From NCBI GenBank assembly GCA_964536965.1, contig CAZIAL010000006.1, positions 1 through 64,000 on the forward strand: 64,000 nucleotides of DNA, written 5' to 3'. The notes beneath the pieces are model-generated. The model worked only from the letters and a program-made list of their open reading frames with translations. It searched no databases and was not told the DNA's origin. This document shows positions 50,769-58,566 of this stretch, piece after piece; positions within the stretch are counted from its first letter, which is position 1; each line of letters starts with the position of its first letter. The stretch is from JACMQW01 sp964536965 (GTDB lineage Bacteria; Bdellovibrionota; UBA1018). The position numbers were made by a program, and so were the translations under genes.

Positions 50769-51938
50769 TCAGTTTTTCTTCGGCCCGAAATTTTCCGCTA
50801 ATGCGAGAGCCATTGCTCTAGCAATCCGATCCTGTGCTTGTGCAGTATAGTGGACTTCGTCGACGTATGCTTGTCCGGAAAAGTCATCGAAGATATTTGT
50901 CAGATCCTTAACGCGGACTTTCTGCGAAAGTATACCCTTACGCATCGATCGCACGTCCGTCAGATAGGACGAGAAGTGGTCCCAAAATCTTTGTGATCGC
51001 CGAGAGTAGATTTCGGATTCTTCCGGAGATCGTACTTTCTTCGAAAAAAGCAGGGGCTGCGGAAACCAGATAAAATTTGCACCTTGGCCCCGGCTTAAAG
51101 AGTCCATAAGTTCGATGTTTTTCACGTAGTAACGGATGGCTGGAAGTGGAACGGGATAGGTTGGCTCGAGTTTCGGATTTCCGAGGAGAAGCCGGTCGGA
51201 AGCCCGCCGATTCGATTTACCGGTGCGAGCAACGACCTCATCCATAAAGATGCCCGACCATGTATATCTCAGGTACCACGATAGACCCCACGAAAGAGCA
51301 TTGAGGAATGCACCGCGGGGAGTGCTTACTGCATGGGTCGACAAAAATTGCTGAACTTCTCGGAAATGCCAAGTTTTAGAAAAATCCGAGCCGATATGGG
51401 ACCGTTCTAACGCGTGCGCGAGAAAATCATTCACTCCGTCGAGCGCGAGAACCGCGTCAACAGTTGCGAACGGAAAAACTTTAATCGAAAGGGCGAGGAG
51501 TTCTTGCTTCGAATAGAAGCCAGATACGGCCTCGTTTATGACTGTGATTTTTTTTCCCTTGAAGGCCGGCAGTGACTGCAAATGGTATCCAATTCGGCCC
51601 GCTATCGATTCTTCGTAACGGAGCACGCCACTTCCCTCCATCGTCGATCCGCCCACGGTTACGACGCGAAATTCATTCGGCTCCTTTTCCGGAAGGGGTT
51701 TGCGTTGACGCCCGGAAAGCGCCTCTCTTTCCGGATACCATCCAAGGTTGGGATCGTAATCGATGAAGGCGCGCTGAGTAAGCTGTGCCTGGTGTGTCGG
51801 AGAACTCGAGGAAAATGGGTGGGGTAGATAATCTCTGGAGCGCAGTTGGGGCAATAAGACAATGCCGATGAGTCCAAAAACCTCGAGGAACAAGAGCCAA
51901 GCGAAAGGGAGAAGTACGACGCCGAAGGTCTTTTTCAT
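50769..51938 (-). CDS. SGNH/GDSL-like membrane-anchored hydrolase
   Basis: About 389 residues. I chose the ATG at 51938 (AGGAACGC ribosome-binding site before it, and MKKTFGVVLLPFAWLLFLEVFG as a membrane anchor); a TTG at 51983 would overlap the carbamoyltransferase stop. Catalytic-block candidates of the SGNH fold: VVTVGGSTMEGSGV (block I, Gly-Gly-Ser in place of GDS), LALDGVNDFLAH (block III, Gly-x-Asn-Asp), and YVDEVHYTAQAQ (Asp-x-x-His, block V). Likely an O-acyl esterase or acyltransferase acting outside the cytoplasm on the glycan of this operon. Last gene of the unit. Confidence 0.72.
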   Translation of the reverse strand: MKKTFGVVLLPFAWLLFLEVFGLIGIVLLPQLRSRDYLPHPFSSSSPTHQAQLTQRAFIDYDPNLGWYPEREALSGRQRKPLPEKEPNEFRVVTVGGSTMEGSGVLRYEESIAGRIGYHLQSLPAFKGKKITVINEAVSGFYSKQELLALSIKVFPFATVDAVLALDGVNDFLAHALERSHIGSDFSKTWHFREVQQFLSTHAVSTPRGAFLNALSWGLSWYLRYTWSGIFMDEVVARTGKSNRRASDRLLLGNPKLEPTYPVPLPAIRYYVKNIELMDSLSRGQGANFIWFPQPLLFSKKVRSPEESEIYSRRSQRFWDHFSSYLTDVRSMRKGILSQKVRVKDLTNIFDDFSGQAYVDEVHYTAQAQDRIARAMALALAENFGPKKN

Positions 51939-51979
51939 TTCCGCGTTCCTGAAAGTGATCCACGCCAAGAAAGGATTTA

Positions 51980-53818
51980 TCAATCAAGCTCGAATGAGCT
52001 TTGGTATTCCTTCTTGAGAGCGGGATCCTGCGTTTCCTTCTTTAAGTAACAATTGCCGATGGAAAGGCAATCAATATCTGTCCCCATAAAACAGCGGAAA
52101 GCGTCCTCGGGGGATCCGACGATGGGTTCACCACGAATATTAAAACTGGTATTGACCAAAATTGGACAACCGGTCTTTTGCTCGAAGGCCTGAAGGAGAC
52201 GATGAAAAGTTGGGTTCGTTTCCGAGTGTACGGTTTGGATACGCGCGGAGTAGTCGATATGGGTGACGGCTGGAATGTCCGATCGCGAAACATTTAATTT
52301 TTCGATTCCGAAAAGACTCTCTTGTTCCCGAGACATTTTCAGTTGACGATCTTTTTTCACTTCGGCCACAAAGAGCATGTAGGGACTGTCTTCATCCAGT
52401 TCAAACCAATCCGAAACTTTTTCACGTAAAACAGCGGGCGCGAATGGTCGGAAAGATTCGCGAAATTTTACCTTTAGATTCAGGAGGGATTGCATCTTTG
52501 GGGATCGCGCGTCTCCCAATATTGATCGATTTCCCAATGCCCGAGGTCCGAACTCCATCCGACCTTGGAACCAGCCAACGGCCTTACTTTCGGCCAAATC
52601 TTTCGCTGTTCGCTCGATTAATTTCTCAGGAGTGAGAACCTCGAATTTCGCGCCTAAATTTCTCAAACGGGACTCGATATCGGATTGCTCGAATTCCGGG
52701 CCCAAATATGCGCCTTGCATTGAATCCGTCTTTCCGTCGTGCACTGATCTCGGCATATCTAAGGCCTGATAATACGCCGCCAGTGCGGCGCCCAGCGCCC
52801 CTCCCGCGTCTCCGGACGCGGGCTGTATCCAGATATTTTCGAAATCTCCTTGGCGCAAAAGTCTTCCATTGGCAACGCAGTTGAGGGCAACTCCGCCAGC
52901 GAGACAAAGGTTTTTTGATCCGCTTTCGAGGGCAATCGAGCGGCCCAGTTTCAGAACAATTTCTTCGGTCACTTTCTGAATAGATGCGGCCAGATCCATG
53001 TGAATCTGCTCGAGCTTTTGCTCAGGCATGCGGATGTGGCTATCAAAAAGACGATTAAACTTTTCGTTCGTCATCTTTAAGTCCGTGCAGTAGGCGAAGT
53101 ACTCAAGGTTCAGTCGAAAGGAGCCGTCGGGTTTTACGTCGACTAAATGATCGTAAATACGATCAACGTAGCGAGGTTCGCCATAGGGAGCAAGTCCCAT
53201 CAACTTGTACTCTCCCGAGTTTACCTTGAAGCCCGTGTAGTAAGTAAAAGCTGAATATAAAAGCCCCAGAGAATGGGGAAAATGAATTTCCTTAGAAACG
53301 CTCACCCGATTATCTATTCCAAAGGCTAGAGAAGTGGTGGCCCATTCTCCAACGCCGTCCATGGTAAGGATAGCGGCAGATTGGAAAGGCGAAGGGAAAA
53401 AGGCACTCGCAGCGTGAGACTGGTGGTGCTCAGCAAAAAGTAGTTTTTCTTTCCAGTTGATCTCGGGGTGCTCGTCCCTGAGTTTTTCGAGAAGCATATC
53501 CTTCTGAAAAAGCTTCTCCCGAATCCAAACGGGCATAGAACGCGCGAAGCTCGTAAATCCGCGAGGTGCGAAAGCTAAATGACTCTCTAGGAGTCTCTCA
53601 AACTTAAGGAGTGGTTTGTCGTAAAATACGACATAATCAAGTTCATCCGCGGTAATGCCACCTGCTTTCAGACAGTAATCTATCGACTTCTTTGGATAGT
53701 CCGAATCGTGCTTTTTTCTCGTGAATCGCTCCTCCTGGGCGGCTGCGATCACCTTTCCATCATCGATGAGCGCGGCCGCGCTATCGTGATAATATGCGGA
53801 AATTCCTAGCACGCGCAT
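51980..53818 (-). CDS. NodU/CmcH-family carbamoyltransferase
   Basis: About 612 residues. N-terminal Kae1-like half: VLGISAYYHDSAAALIDDGKV, FAEHHQSHAASAFFPS, LTMDGVGEW. C-terminal YrdC-like half: MEFGPRALGNRSILGDARSP and LVNTSFNIRGEPIVGSPEDA. Family enzymes transfer a carbamoyl group from carbamoyl phosphate to a sugar hydroxyl. The gene lies next to DUF5989 and SxtJ genes, a recurring trio in bacterial glycan loci. The start ATG at 53818 is preferred over 53872 because it begins at the family's conserved first strand. Confidence 0.93.
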   Translation of the reverse strand: MRVLGISAYYHDSAAALIDDGKVIAAAQEERFTRKKHDSDYPKKSIDYCLKAGGITADELDYVVFYDKPLLKFERLLESHLAFAPRGFTSFARSMPVWIREKLFQKDMLLEKLRDEHPEINWKEKLLFAEHHQSHAASAFFPSPFQSAAILTMDGVGEWATTSLAFGIDNRVSVSKEIHFPHSLGLLYSAFTYYTGFKVNSGEYKLMGLAPYGEPRYVDRIYDHLVDVKPDGSFRLNLEYFAYCTDLKMTNEKFNRLFDSHIRMPEQKLEQIHMDLAASIQKVTEEIVLKLGRSIALESGSKNLCLAGGVALNCVANGRLLRQGDFENIWIQPASGDAGGALGAALAAYYQALDMPRSVHDGKTDSMQGAYLGPEFEQSDIESRLRNLGAKFEVLTPEKLIERTAKDLAESKAVGWFQGRMEFGPRALGNRSILGDARSPKMQSLLNLKVKFRESFRPFAPAVLREKVSDWFELDEDSPYMLFVAEVKKDRQLKMSREQESLFGIEKLNVSRSDIPAVTHIDYSARIQTVHSETNPTFHRLLQAFEQKTGCPILVNTSFNIRGEPIVGSPEDAFRCFMGTDIDCLSIGNCYLKKETQDPALKKEYQSSFELD

Positions 53819-53831
53819 AATGTACGAATCC

Positions 53832-53981
53832 TTAAAATAACGTGTAGATGAATGGAGCGATCGCGGATCCACTGGAAACTACAAAAAGTACTCCCAGTAC
53901 CAGCGCGAAAAATAGAATGGGTACTAGCCAGTATTTCTTTCGTGCCAAAACGAGTGCGATGAGATCGCGAACAGTATCCAT
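53832..53981 (-). CDS. DUF5989-like small membrane protein
   Basis: 49 residues, too short for usual cut-offs but clearly coding. It has one hydrophobic helix (LVPILFFALVLGVLFVV, residues 19-35) after a basic segment, as in DUF5989 proteins that sit between SxtJ and carbamoyltransferase genes. ATG at 53981; gaps of 2 bp to sxtJ-like and 13 bp to the carbamoyltransferase gene. Function unknown; it perhaps forms a membrane complex with its neighbours. Confidence 0.82.
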   Translation of the reverse strand: MDTVRDLIALVLARKKYWLVPILFFALVLGVLFVVSSGSAIAPFIYTLF

Positions 53982-53983
53982 AA

Positions 53984-54394
53984 TTAAAAGGGCCTCTTCA
54001 TTTGTTCGATCATTGTCATCGAGTTTTTTTCGCGCGCAATCCAGTAGCTTTCGAGCTTGGCATCCAGTTTAAGCTGTAAAAGATCTTTCCCAAAGATTCT
54101 TAAAACAAAGCCGATGGGAGTGACCACGCCCAGAAAAAGAATTCCCATCGCAATGGGACTTGTAACTCGAGAGAGGGCTATTCCGAAACGCGCCCACCAC
54201 CGATTTGGCACTTCTAATAAGCGAGGACTGATTAGAGAAACCAAGAATAGGAGCGTACTCAAAATTAAAAAATAGATGCGGACAGGTCGGCCCGCCAGAA
54301 GTGGCCATAAGGCTATAATGGCGAAAAAAGCCGTAAATACGAAACCAAATGATCGATTAGATGAGCGTTTTATTGAAGAGTAATGGTCGGACAT
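53984..54394 (-). CDS. SxtJ-family membrane protein
   Basis: 136 residues with about three hydrophobic helices (FVFTAFFAIIALWPLLAG, IYFLILSTLLFLVSLI, GILFLGVVTPIGFVLRI). The last helix with DLLQLKLDAKLESYWIAREK matches SxtJ, named from saxitoxin clusters but common beside carbamoyltransferases in glycan loci. Its ATG overlaps the stop of the preceding 43-aa gene by one base (TAATG). Function unknown. Confidence 0.82.
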   Translation of the reverse strand: MSDHYSSIKRSSNRSFGFVFTAFFAIIALWPLLAGRPVRIYFLILSTLLFLVSLISPRLLEVPNRWWARFGIALSRVTSPIAMGILFLGVVTPIGFVLRIFGKDLLQLKLDAKLESYWIAREKNSMTMIEQMKRPF

Positions 54395-54525
54395 TAAAAT
54401 TCGTCCTCAGAACTGATTTTGGCTCCAAAGGTGCCTCGGACCTTTTTCAGCTTTGGCCTCCGGAGGCGATCGTGAATCACCAAGTCTAGAATGTCACTTG
54501 GGTGGTAAAATTGTACAAGATTCAT
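54394..54525 (-). CDS. Small hypothetical protein (43 aa)
   Basis: ATG at 54525, one base past the stop of the methyltransferase gene, and TAA sharing its last base with the SxtJ ATG. The translated protein (MNLVQFYHPSDILDLVIHDR... ending in EDEF) is polar with a basic middle (RRPKLKKVRG). The exact fit between two coupled genes is the main evidence for a real gene. No family recognised. Confidence 0.6.
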   Translation of the reverse strand: MNLVQFYHPSDILDLVIHDRLRRPKLKKVRGTFGAKISSEDEF

Positions 54526-54526
54526 A

Positions 54527-55210
54527 CTATTCGTAAACGATGAAGCTCTTTCCGAACCAGCCCGCTTGTAAGTGTGGGTTCAGCTTCCAGCGCGATTTTT
54601 CCAACCACTCGCCGATTGCTTTTTGTTCCCCGCGTGCGGGATCGCCCTGGAAATGGAAGAAATCATCGAAGTAAACGACGGAACCCGGCTGGAGCAATGG
54701 ATCGATGAACTTAAGTACATCTACCGTCGATTCGTATAGGTCGCAGTCTACGAAAGCGAAAGCAATCTTACGTCCCTTTTCTTGAAAAGATTTCTGGAGC
54801 GCCGGAGTCAGTGACTCGTTGTAAAAGCCTTTCACCGTCTCAACCCGATTAACTAGTTTTCCCTGTTTTCGAACCAGACGCATGAAGTGGGATTCGGAAG
54901 TGGTAAGGGCACCGCGTTTCCAATGCAAATGAAAGCGATCGATCCCCTTTGGCTCCGGCAAACCTTCGAAAGAATCGAAGGCGTAAAACCGCATGGAGTC
55001 GATACCTTTACGGTGAGCGTCTGCGAGAGCCATTCGAAACGTCACTGCCTTATGGCATCCGTATTCGTGGTAGTCCCCATCGACTTGATTTTCTTTAAGA
55101 TAGTCGAAAATCTGCCAGATTAACCGTTGGCGCTCGTTATACCGAATTTTCGAGTTATTAAATCGGATCTCGCGCTTTTTGCGCAATTTCTCCCGAAGGG
55201 CTTCCAGCAT
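54527..55210 (-). CDS. TylF/MycF-type SAM methyltransferase
   Basis: 227 residues. A SAM core is visible: YHEYGCHKAVTFRMALADA, RFYAFDSFEGLPEP, FAFVDCDLYESTVDVLKFI and GSVVYFDDFFHF with metal-ligand aspartates, the pattern of macrocin-O-methyltransferase (TylF/MycF) enzymes. It probably O-methylates a sugar of this operon. Its ATG overlaps the transketolase-C stop by one base (TAATG). Confidence 0.85.
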   Translation of the reverse strand: MLEALREKLRKKREIRFNNSKIRYNERQRLIWQIFDYLKENQVDGDYHEYGCHKAVTFRMALADAHRKGIDSMRFYAFDSFEGLPEPKGIDRFHLHWKRGALTTSESHFMRLVRKQGKLVNRVETVKGFYNESLTPALQKSFQEKGRKIAFAFVDCDLYESTVDVLKFIDPLLQPGSVVYFDDFFHFQGDPARGEQKAIGEWLEKSRWKLNPHLQAGWFGKSFIVYE

Positions 55211-56139
55211 TAGGTTTTCTCCAGAAGATGTTGGAGAGTGGTCACGAGGTTCTCGGTCGAAATTCCAAACTCTGCCAAGAGGCTTGCCTGGGAACCGTAA
55301 TGTTTCGGAAAAACATCCGGGATGCCGATGCGCTTGAATTTTTTCGACGGATTGAACCCTGCTTCGGCGATAAGGGTTGCCACTGCGGAACCTAGACCCC
55401 CGATAGTCGTATTTTCTTCGATCGTTACGATCGCGCGCACCTTCCCGCAGGCAGCAAGGATGGCCGCTTCATCTAACGGCTTAATCGTGTGAACATGCAG
55501 CACGCCGACCCCTATTCCATGCTCCGACAGAGCGGCCGCGGCCTCGAGTCCGTATTTCAGAGTGATGCCAGTAGTGATGACCAGGGCGTCCGAACCTTCG
55601 CGACGAAGGATTGCTTTTCCAATGCGAAACTCATCTGAAGGCGAAGAGACTACTGGGTCGCCGCCTTTGCCGAATCGAATGTACATTGGGCCGCGGTAGT
55701 CCAGGCTCTGCTGCATCAGTCGCTTCATTTCTTCCGCGTCCGAAGGAGCGACGATAGTTAAGTTTGGAAGCGCACGAAGTACGGAGAGGTCTTCGATCGC
55801 CAAGTGAGTGGGTCCGAGCGGAGCATAGACGAGGCCACCACCGCTGGCGAGTAGACGCACCGGAACCTCGTGCAGACAAAGATCGATCGCCACTTGCTCG
55901 AATGCTCGCCGAGCGATAAACGTCGCAATGGTATTAAAATAAGGAATTTTGCCTTCGAGTGCTAGACCGGCGCAAAGGCCTACGATGTTGGCTTCGCTGA
56001 CCCCTTCCATGAGAAAACGCTCGGGCATCTCGGCTTTAAATTGTTTCAGAGTTCCGACGCCCAGGTCGGACCCAACGAAGTAAACACGCGGGTCCTGTTT
56101 GGCGAGATCGTAAACGCAGTTTAGGGCGGTCTGTCTCAT
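55210..56139 (-). CDS. Transketolase C-terminal subunit
   Basis: 309 residues: pyrimidine-binding plus C-terminal transketolase domains in a split enzyme. VYFVGSDLGVG, GVSEANIVGLCAGLALEGKIPYFNTIATFIARRAFEQV (catalytic-Glu segment) and TIEENTTIGGLGSAVATL are clear. It works with the next gene upstream, the TPP/Mg-binding half (ATGA overlap). In glycan loci such split pairs are thought to make unusual sugars by two-carbon transfer, not to serve central metabolism. Confidence 0.93.
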   Translation of the reverse strand: MRQTALNCVYDLAKQDPRVYFVGSDLGVGTLKQFKAEMPERFLMEGVSEANIVGLCAGLALEGKIPYFNTIATFIARRAFEQVAIDLCLHEVPVRLLASGGGLVYAPLGPTHLAIEDLSVLRALPNLTIVAPSDAEEMKRLMQQSLDYRGPMYIRFGKGGDPVVSSPSDEFRIGKAILRREGSDALVITTGITLKYGLEAAAALSEHGIGVGVLHVHTIKPLDEAAILAACGKVRAIVTIEENTTIGGLGSAVATLIAEAGFNPSKKFKRIGIPDVFPKHYGSQASLLAEFGISTENLVTTLQHLLEKT

Positions 56140-56942
56140 TGGAGCGCCCCCAGGAGCTCAGTAATTTCAGCATCGGACACTTTATTTTTATGGTGCCAGC
56201 TTAAATTTCCTTCGGTGAGTGGAGTGCCCTTGCCTTTGATTGTGTGGCAAATCAGAATTGAGGGTTTGTCGTTCACGAATGGTAGATCGAGCAAGGTTTT
56301 TCGAAGCGCTACGGAATCGTGTCCGTCGACTTCGACCACTCCCCAGCCAAAACTTCGCCATTTTTCGGCAAGGGGTTCAAGATCGAGGACTTCGCACGTC
56401 GTTGAGTAGGACTGCTGTTTATTGTAATCAACGATTCCAACGAGATTGGTCAGTCGATGTTTTGCCGCGCACATCGCAGCTTCCCAAACCGAACCTTCGT
56501 TCAGTTCGCCATCGCCCATAATCACAAACACTCGATGGGTGGCCTGATCATTTTTCGCCGCGAGGGCCATGCCGACCCCGATAGGAAGTCCATGCCCCAG
56601 ACTACCAGTGGACGCTTCTACTCCGGGTACCTTTCCGTATTCCGGATGACCGCCGAGCATTCCATCCGATTTACAGAATTTCTCCAGTTCAGCTGGAGAA
56701 AAAAATCCCTTTTCCGCGAGGATTGCATAAAGCGCGAGACAACCGTGTCCCTTGCTCAAAATGCAACGATCCCTGCTCGGCAACCGTGGAATGGCGGGAT
56801 CATATTTGAGGATGTCGTCGTAGAGGGTCCGGAGAATCTCGACGAGCGAGAATGCGGAACCCACATGTCCTCGCTGGCCGGCGGCTAAAGTCCGTACGAT
56901 CCGGCGCCGCAATTCGCGTGATTTTTCAGATAGATTGCTCAT
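56136..56942 (-). CDS. Transketolase N-terminal (TPP-binding) subunit
   Basis: 268 residues. TPP/Mg motif VIMGDGELNEGSVWEAAMCA ending in VDYNKQQS; AGQRGHVGSAFSLVEIL and STGSLGHGLPIGVGMALA are typical of the split transketolase large half. It overlaps the HAD-kinase stop by 17 bp and the C-terminal subunit by ATGA. It binds thiamine diphosphate and forms the active heterodimer with the downstream subunit. Confidence 0.93.
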   Translation of the reverse strand: MSNLSEKSRELRRRIVRTLAAGQRGHVGSAFSLVEILRTLYDDILKYDPAIPRLPSRDRCILSKGHGCLALYAILAEKGFFSPAELEKFCKSDGMLGGHPEYGKVPGVEASTGSLGHGLPIGVGMALAAKNDQATHRVFVIMGDGELNEGSVWEAAMCAAKHRLTNLVGIVDYNKQQSYSTTCEVLDLEPLAEKWRSFGWGVVEVDGHDSVALRKTLLDLPFVNDKPSILICHTIKGKGTPLTEGNLSWHHKNKVSDAEITELLGALQ

Positions 56943-58566
56943 CGGTGGTCAATTTATGCAGCAAGGACCGAGCTTTATCCAGCTGTTTGCGCCGAAGGAG
57001 TGCGACGTCGGAACCCCCCTGAGAAGCAAATTCCCGACGATCCAACTGGCAGGCGAGAAACTCGTTCAGTAAGATCAAACACCATTTCATTCCATAGATC
57101 GGATAGCTCGCGTAGAGACGCGGTTTAAGGCGCTCTCCCTCCGGGAGCTGTGGAATAAGCCGGTTCCAAAAATGGTTGCGTTCCGCCAAGGAGAGCCCCA
57201 TGGCTGGATGCAGCGCGAAATCAGAAAGCGTTTTGACCGGGTCATCCACTCCAAAATACTCGAAATCGAGAAAAATGAGATTCCCCGAGACTTCTTCGAT
57301 CGCGTTGTGAAAACCAAAGTCCGACGGGCTAAGAATGCGACTCTCGAGTGAGAGCACTTCGTCTGGCGATCTTCCTTCTTGGGCGATCCTCCGGGCCCCG
57401 ATTTCTACGAACTTCTCGTAGTGAAGGTCCCAGTCGGCGAGGTAATTCCGGAGCTCGCTTGTGAGAACGCCATCTCTATTTGCTGCTTCGCGCAGGCGGG
57501 TTCGTCTTCGACCGAGGTTTTCCAGAAGCGCATTCCAGCTGAAGGTCGCTTCCGAAGCGGGCGCATCCACGGTAGTAGGTCGGGGTAACCGCGCGATAAA
57601 GTCCGCGGCCTGGTCGAGGTGACTTGTAAATCGGTTCGTCGACAAAGGCCGATGTCCGTCGACGAATCGATAGTAGGCGACGCTATCTTCAGGAGCAATT
57701 GCTCGGGGTTCTGGAATCGTCCTGATGCCGACAGCCCATAGCTTTTCTAGGGCTTGATACTCCGTGTCCATGCGGTTCCGCGGATCGGCGGCGTCGCGGA
57801 AATACCACTTCGCGACCACTTCCTCGTTGGGTGGAAGCTTAACGCGGAAAACGCGGCTGTTTCGTCCGGCATAGATAGGTTGTAATCCTACAGGAACACT
57901 TCCGAATACTTTTAGTGATATGGCGTCGATCGCGACAAAGCGCGACTCCATTTCGGCGACGCTCTTTTGGATCGCGACCCAGCTATTGCAGATTTGTACT
58001 CCTGGAGCTCGGGGCGGCTCAGATCCCGGACGAAAGAGAATTCGCTCGATGGTTTTCGGAAAGCTAGGTTCCGCGAAAACCTCTTCTAGGTCATCAATGA
58101 ACCACTGACAGTTTAAATTTGCGACACGAGCGATTTTTTCTGAACGCGTCGCCTCGAAGTAAACGTCGCTTTCATTCATGCCTAACCCCGTCGATGAAAA
58201 GAAGTCGTGCCTCCGCATCCATTGGCGGGCGGCTTCGCGGAGGGGGGTTCGCGTTTCGTCGATTGCAGCATACTCCGATTTATGACTGACGATTACGATG
58301 CGAAGATCAAGCTTTCGGCAAGCGGAGAAAAATTCTTGGACGCCGGGAATTAGCTGGGCGCTCTCCATCGCCGGGCCGTATGCTTCGCCCTGCAGTTTTT
58401 GCCATCCCAGATCACCACTCGGTCCCCTTCGGATCGCATCCCTCAGCTCGCGTTTACTGCCGACGAAATCGGGAGATATTAAGTTATGTTTACGGGCTAA
58501 AGTCCAAAAAAGTTCGTCGTAACTCGCAATCGTATTGTCGAAGTCGATACCAACGATGCGTTTCAT
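56926..58566 (-). CDS. HAD phosphatase-like / APH-type kinase fusion
   Basis: 546 residues with two fused parts. Residues 1-190 are HAD-like: DFDNT at 8-12 (motif I), VSHK at 93-96, FIDDLEE near 157 (motif IV). Residues about 230-520 are aminoglycoside-phosphotransferase/choline-kinase-like: KWYFRDAADPRNR, the catalytic SPSDFGFHNA (Asp416, Asn421; the usual HGD begins SPSD) and Mg-binding FLDFEYFG (Asp434). It may phosphorylate one sugar position and dephosphorylate another in the same pathway. It overlaps the ABC gene by ATGA and the transketolase by 17 bp. Confidence 0.8.
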   Translation of the reverse strand: MKRIVGIDFDNTIASYDELFWTLARKHNLISPDFVGSKRELRDAIRRGPSGDLGWQKLQGEAYGPAMESAQLIPGVQEFFSACRKLDLRIVIVSHKSEYAAIDETRTPLREAARQWMRRHDFFSSTGLGMNESDVYFEATRSEKIARVANLNCQWFIDDLEEVFAEPSFPKTIERILFRPGSEPPRAPGVQICNSWVAIQKSVAEMESRFVAIDAISLKVFGSVPVGLQPIYAGRNSRVFRVKLPPNEEVVAKWYFRDAADPRNRMDTEYQALEKLWAVGIRTIPEPRAIAPEDSVAYYRFVDGHRPLSTNRFTSHLDQAADFIARLPRPTTVDAPASEATFSWNALLENLGRRRTRLREAANRDGVLTSELRNYLADWDLHYEKFVEIGARRIAQEGRSPDEVLSLESRILSPSDFGFHNAIEEVSGNLIFLDFEYFGVDDPVKTLSDFALHPAMGLSLAERNHFWNRLIPQLPEGERLKPRLYASYPIYGMKWCLILLNEFLACQLDRREFASQGGSDVALLRRKQLDKARSLLHKLTTDEQSI

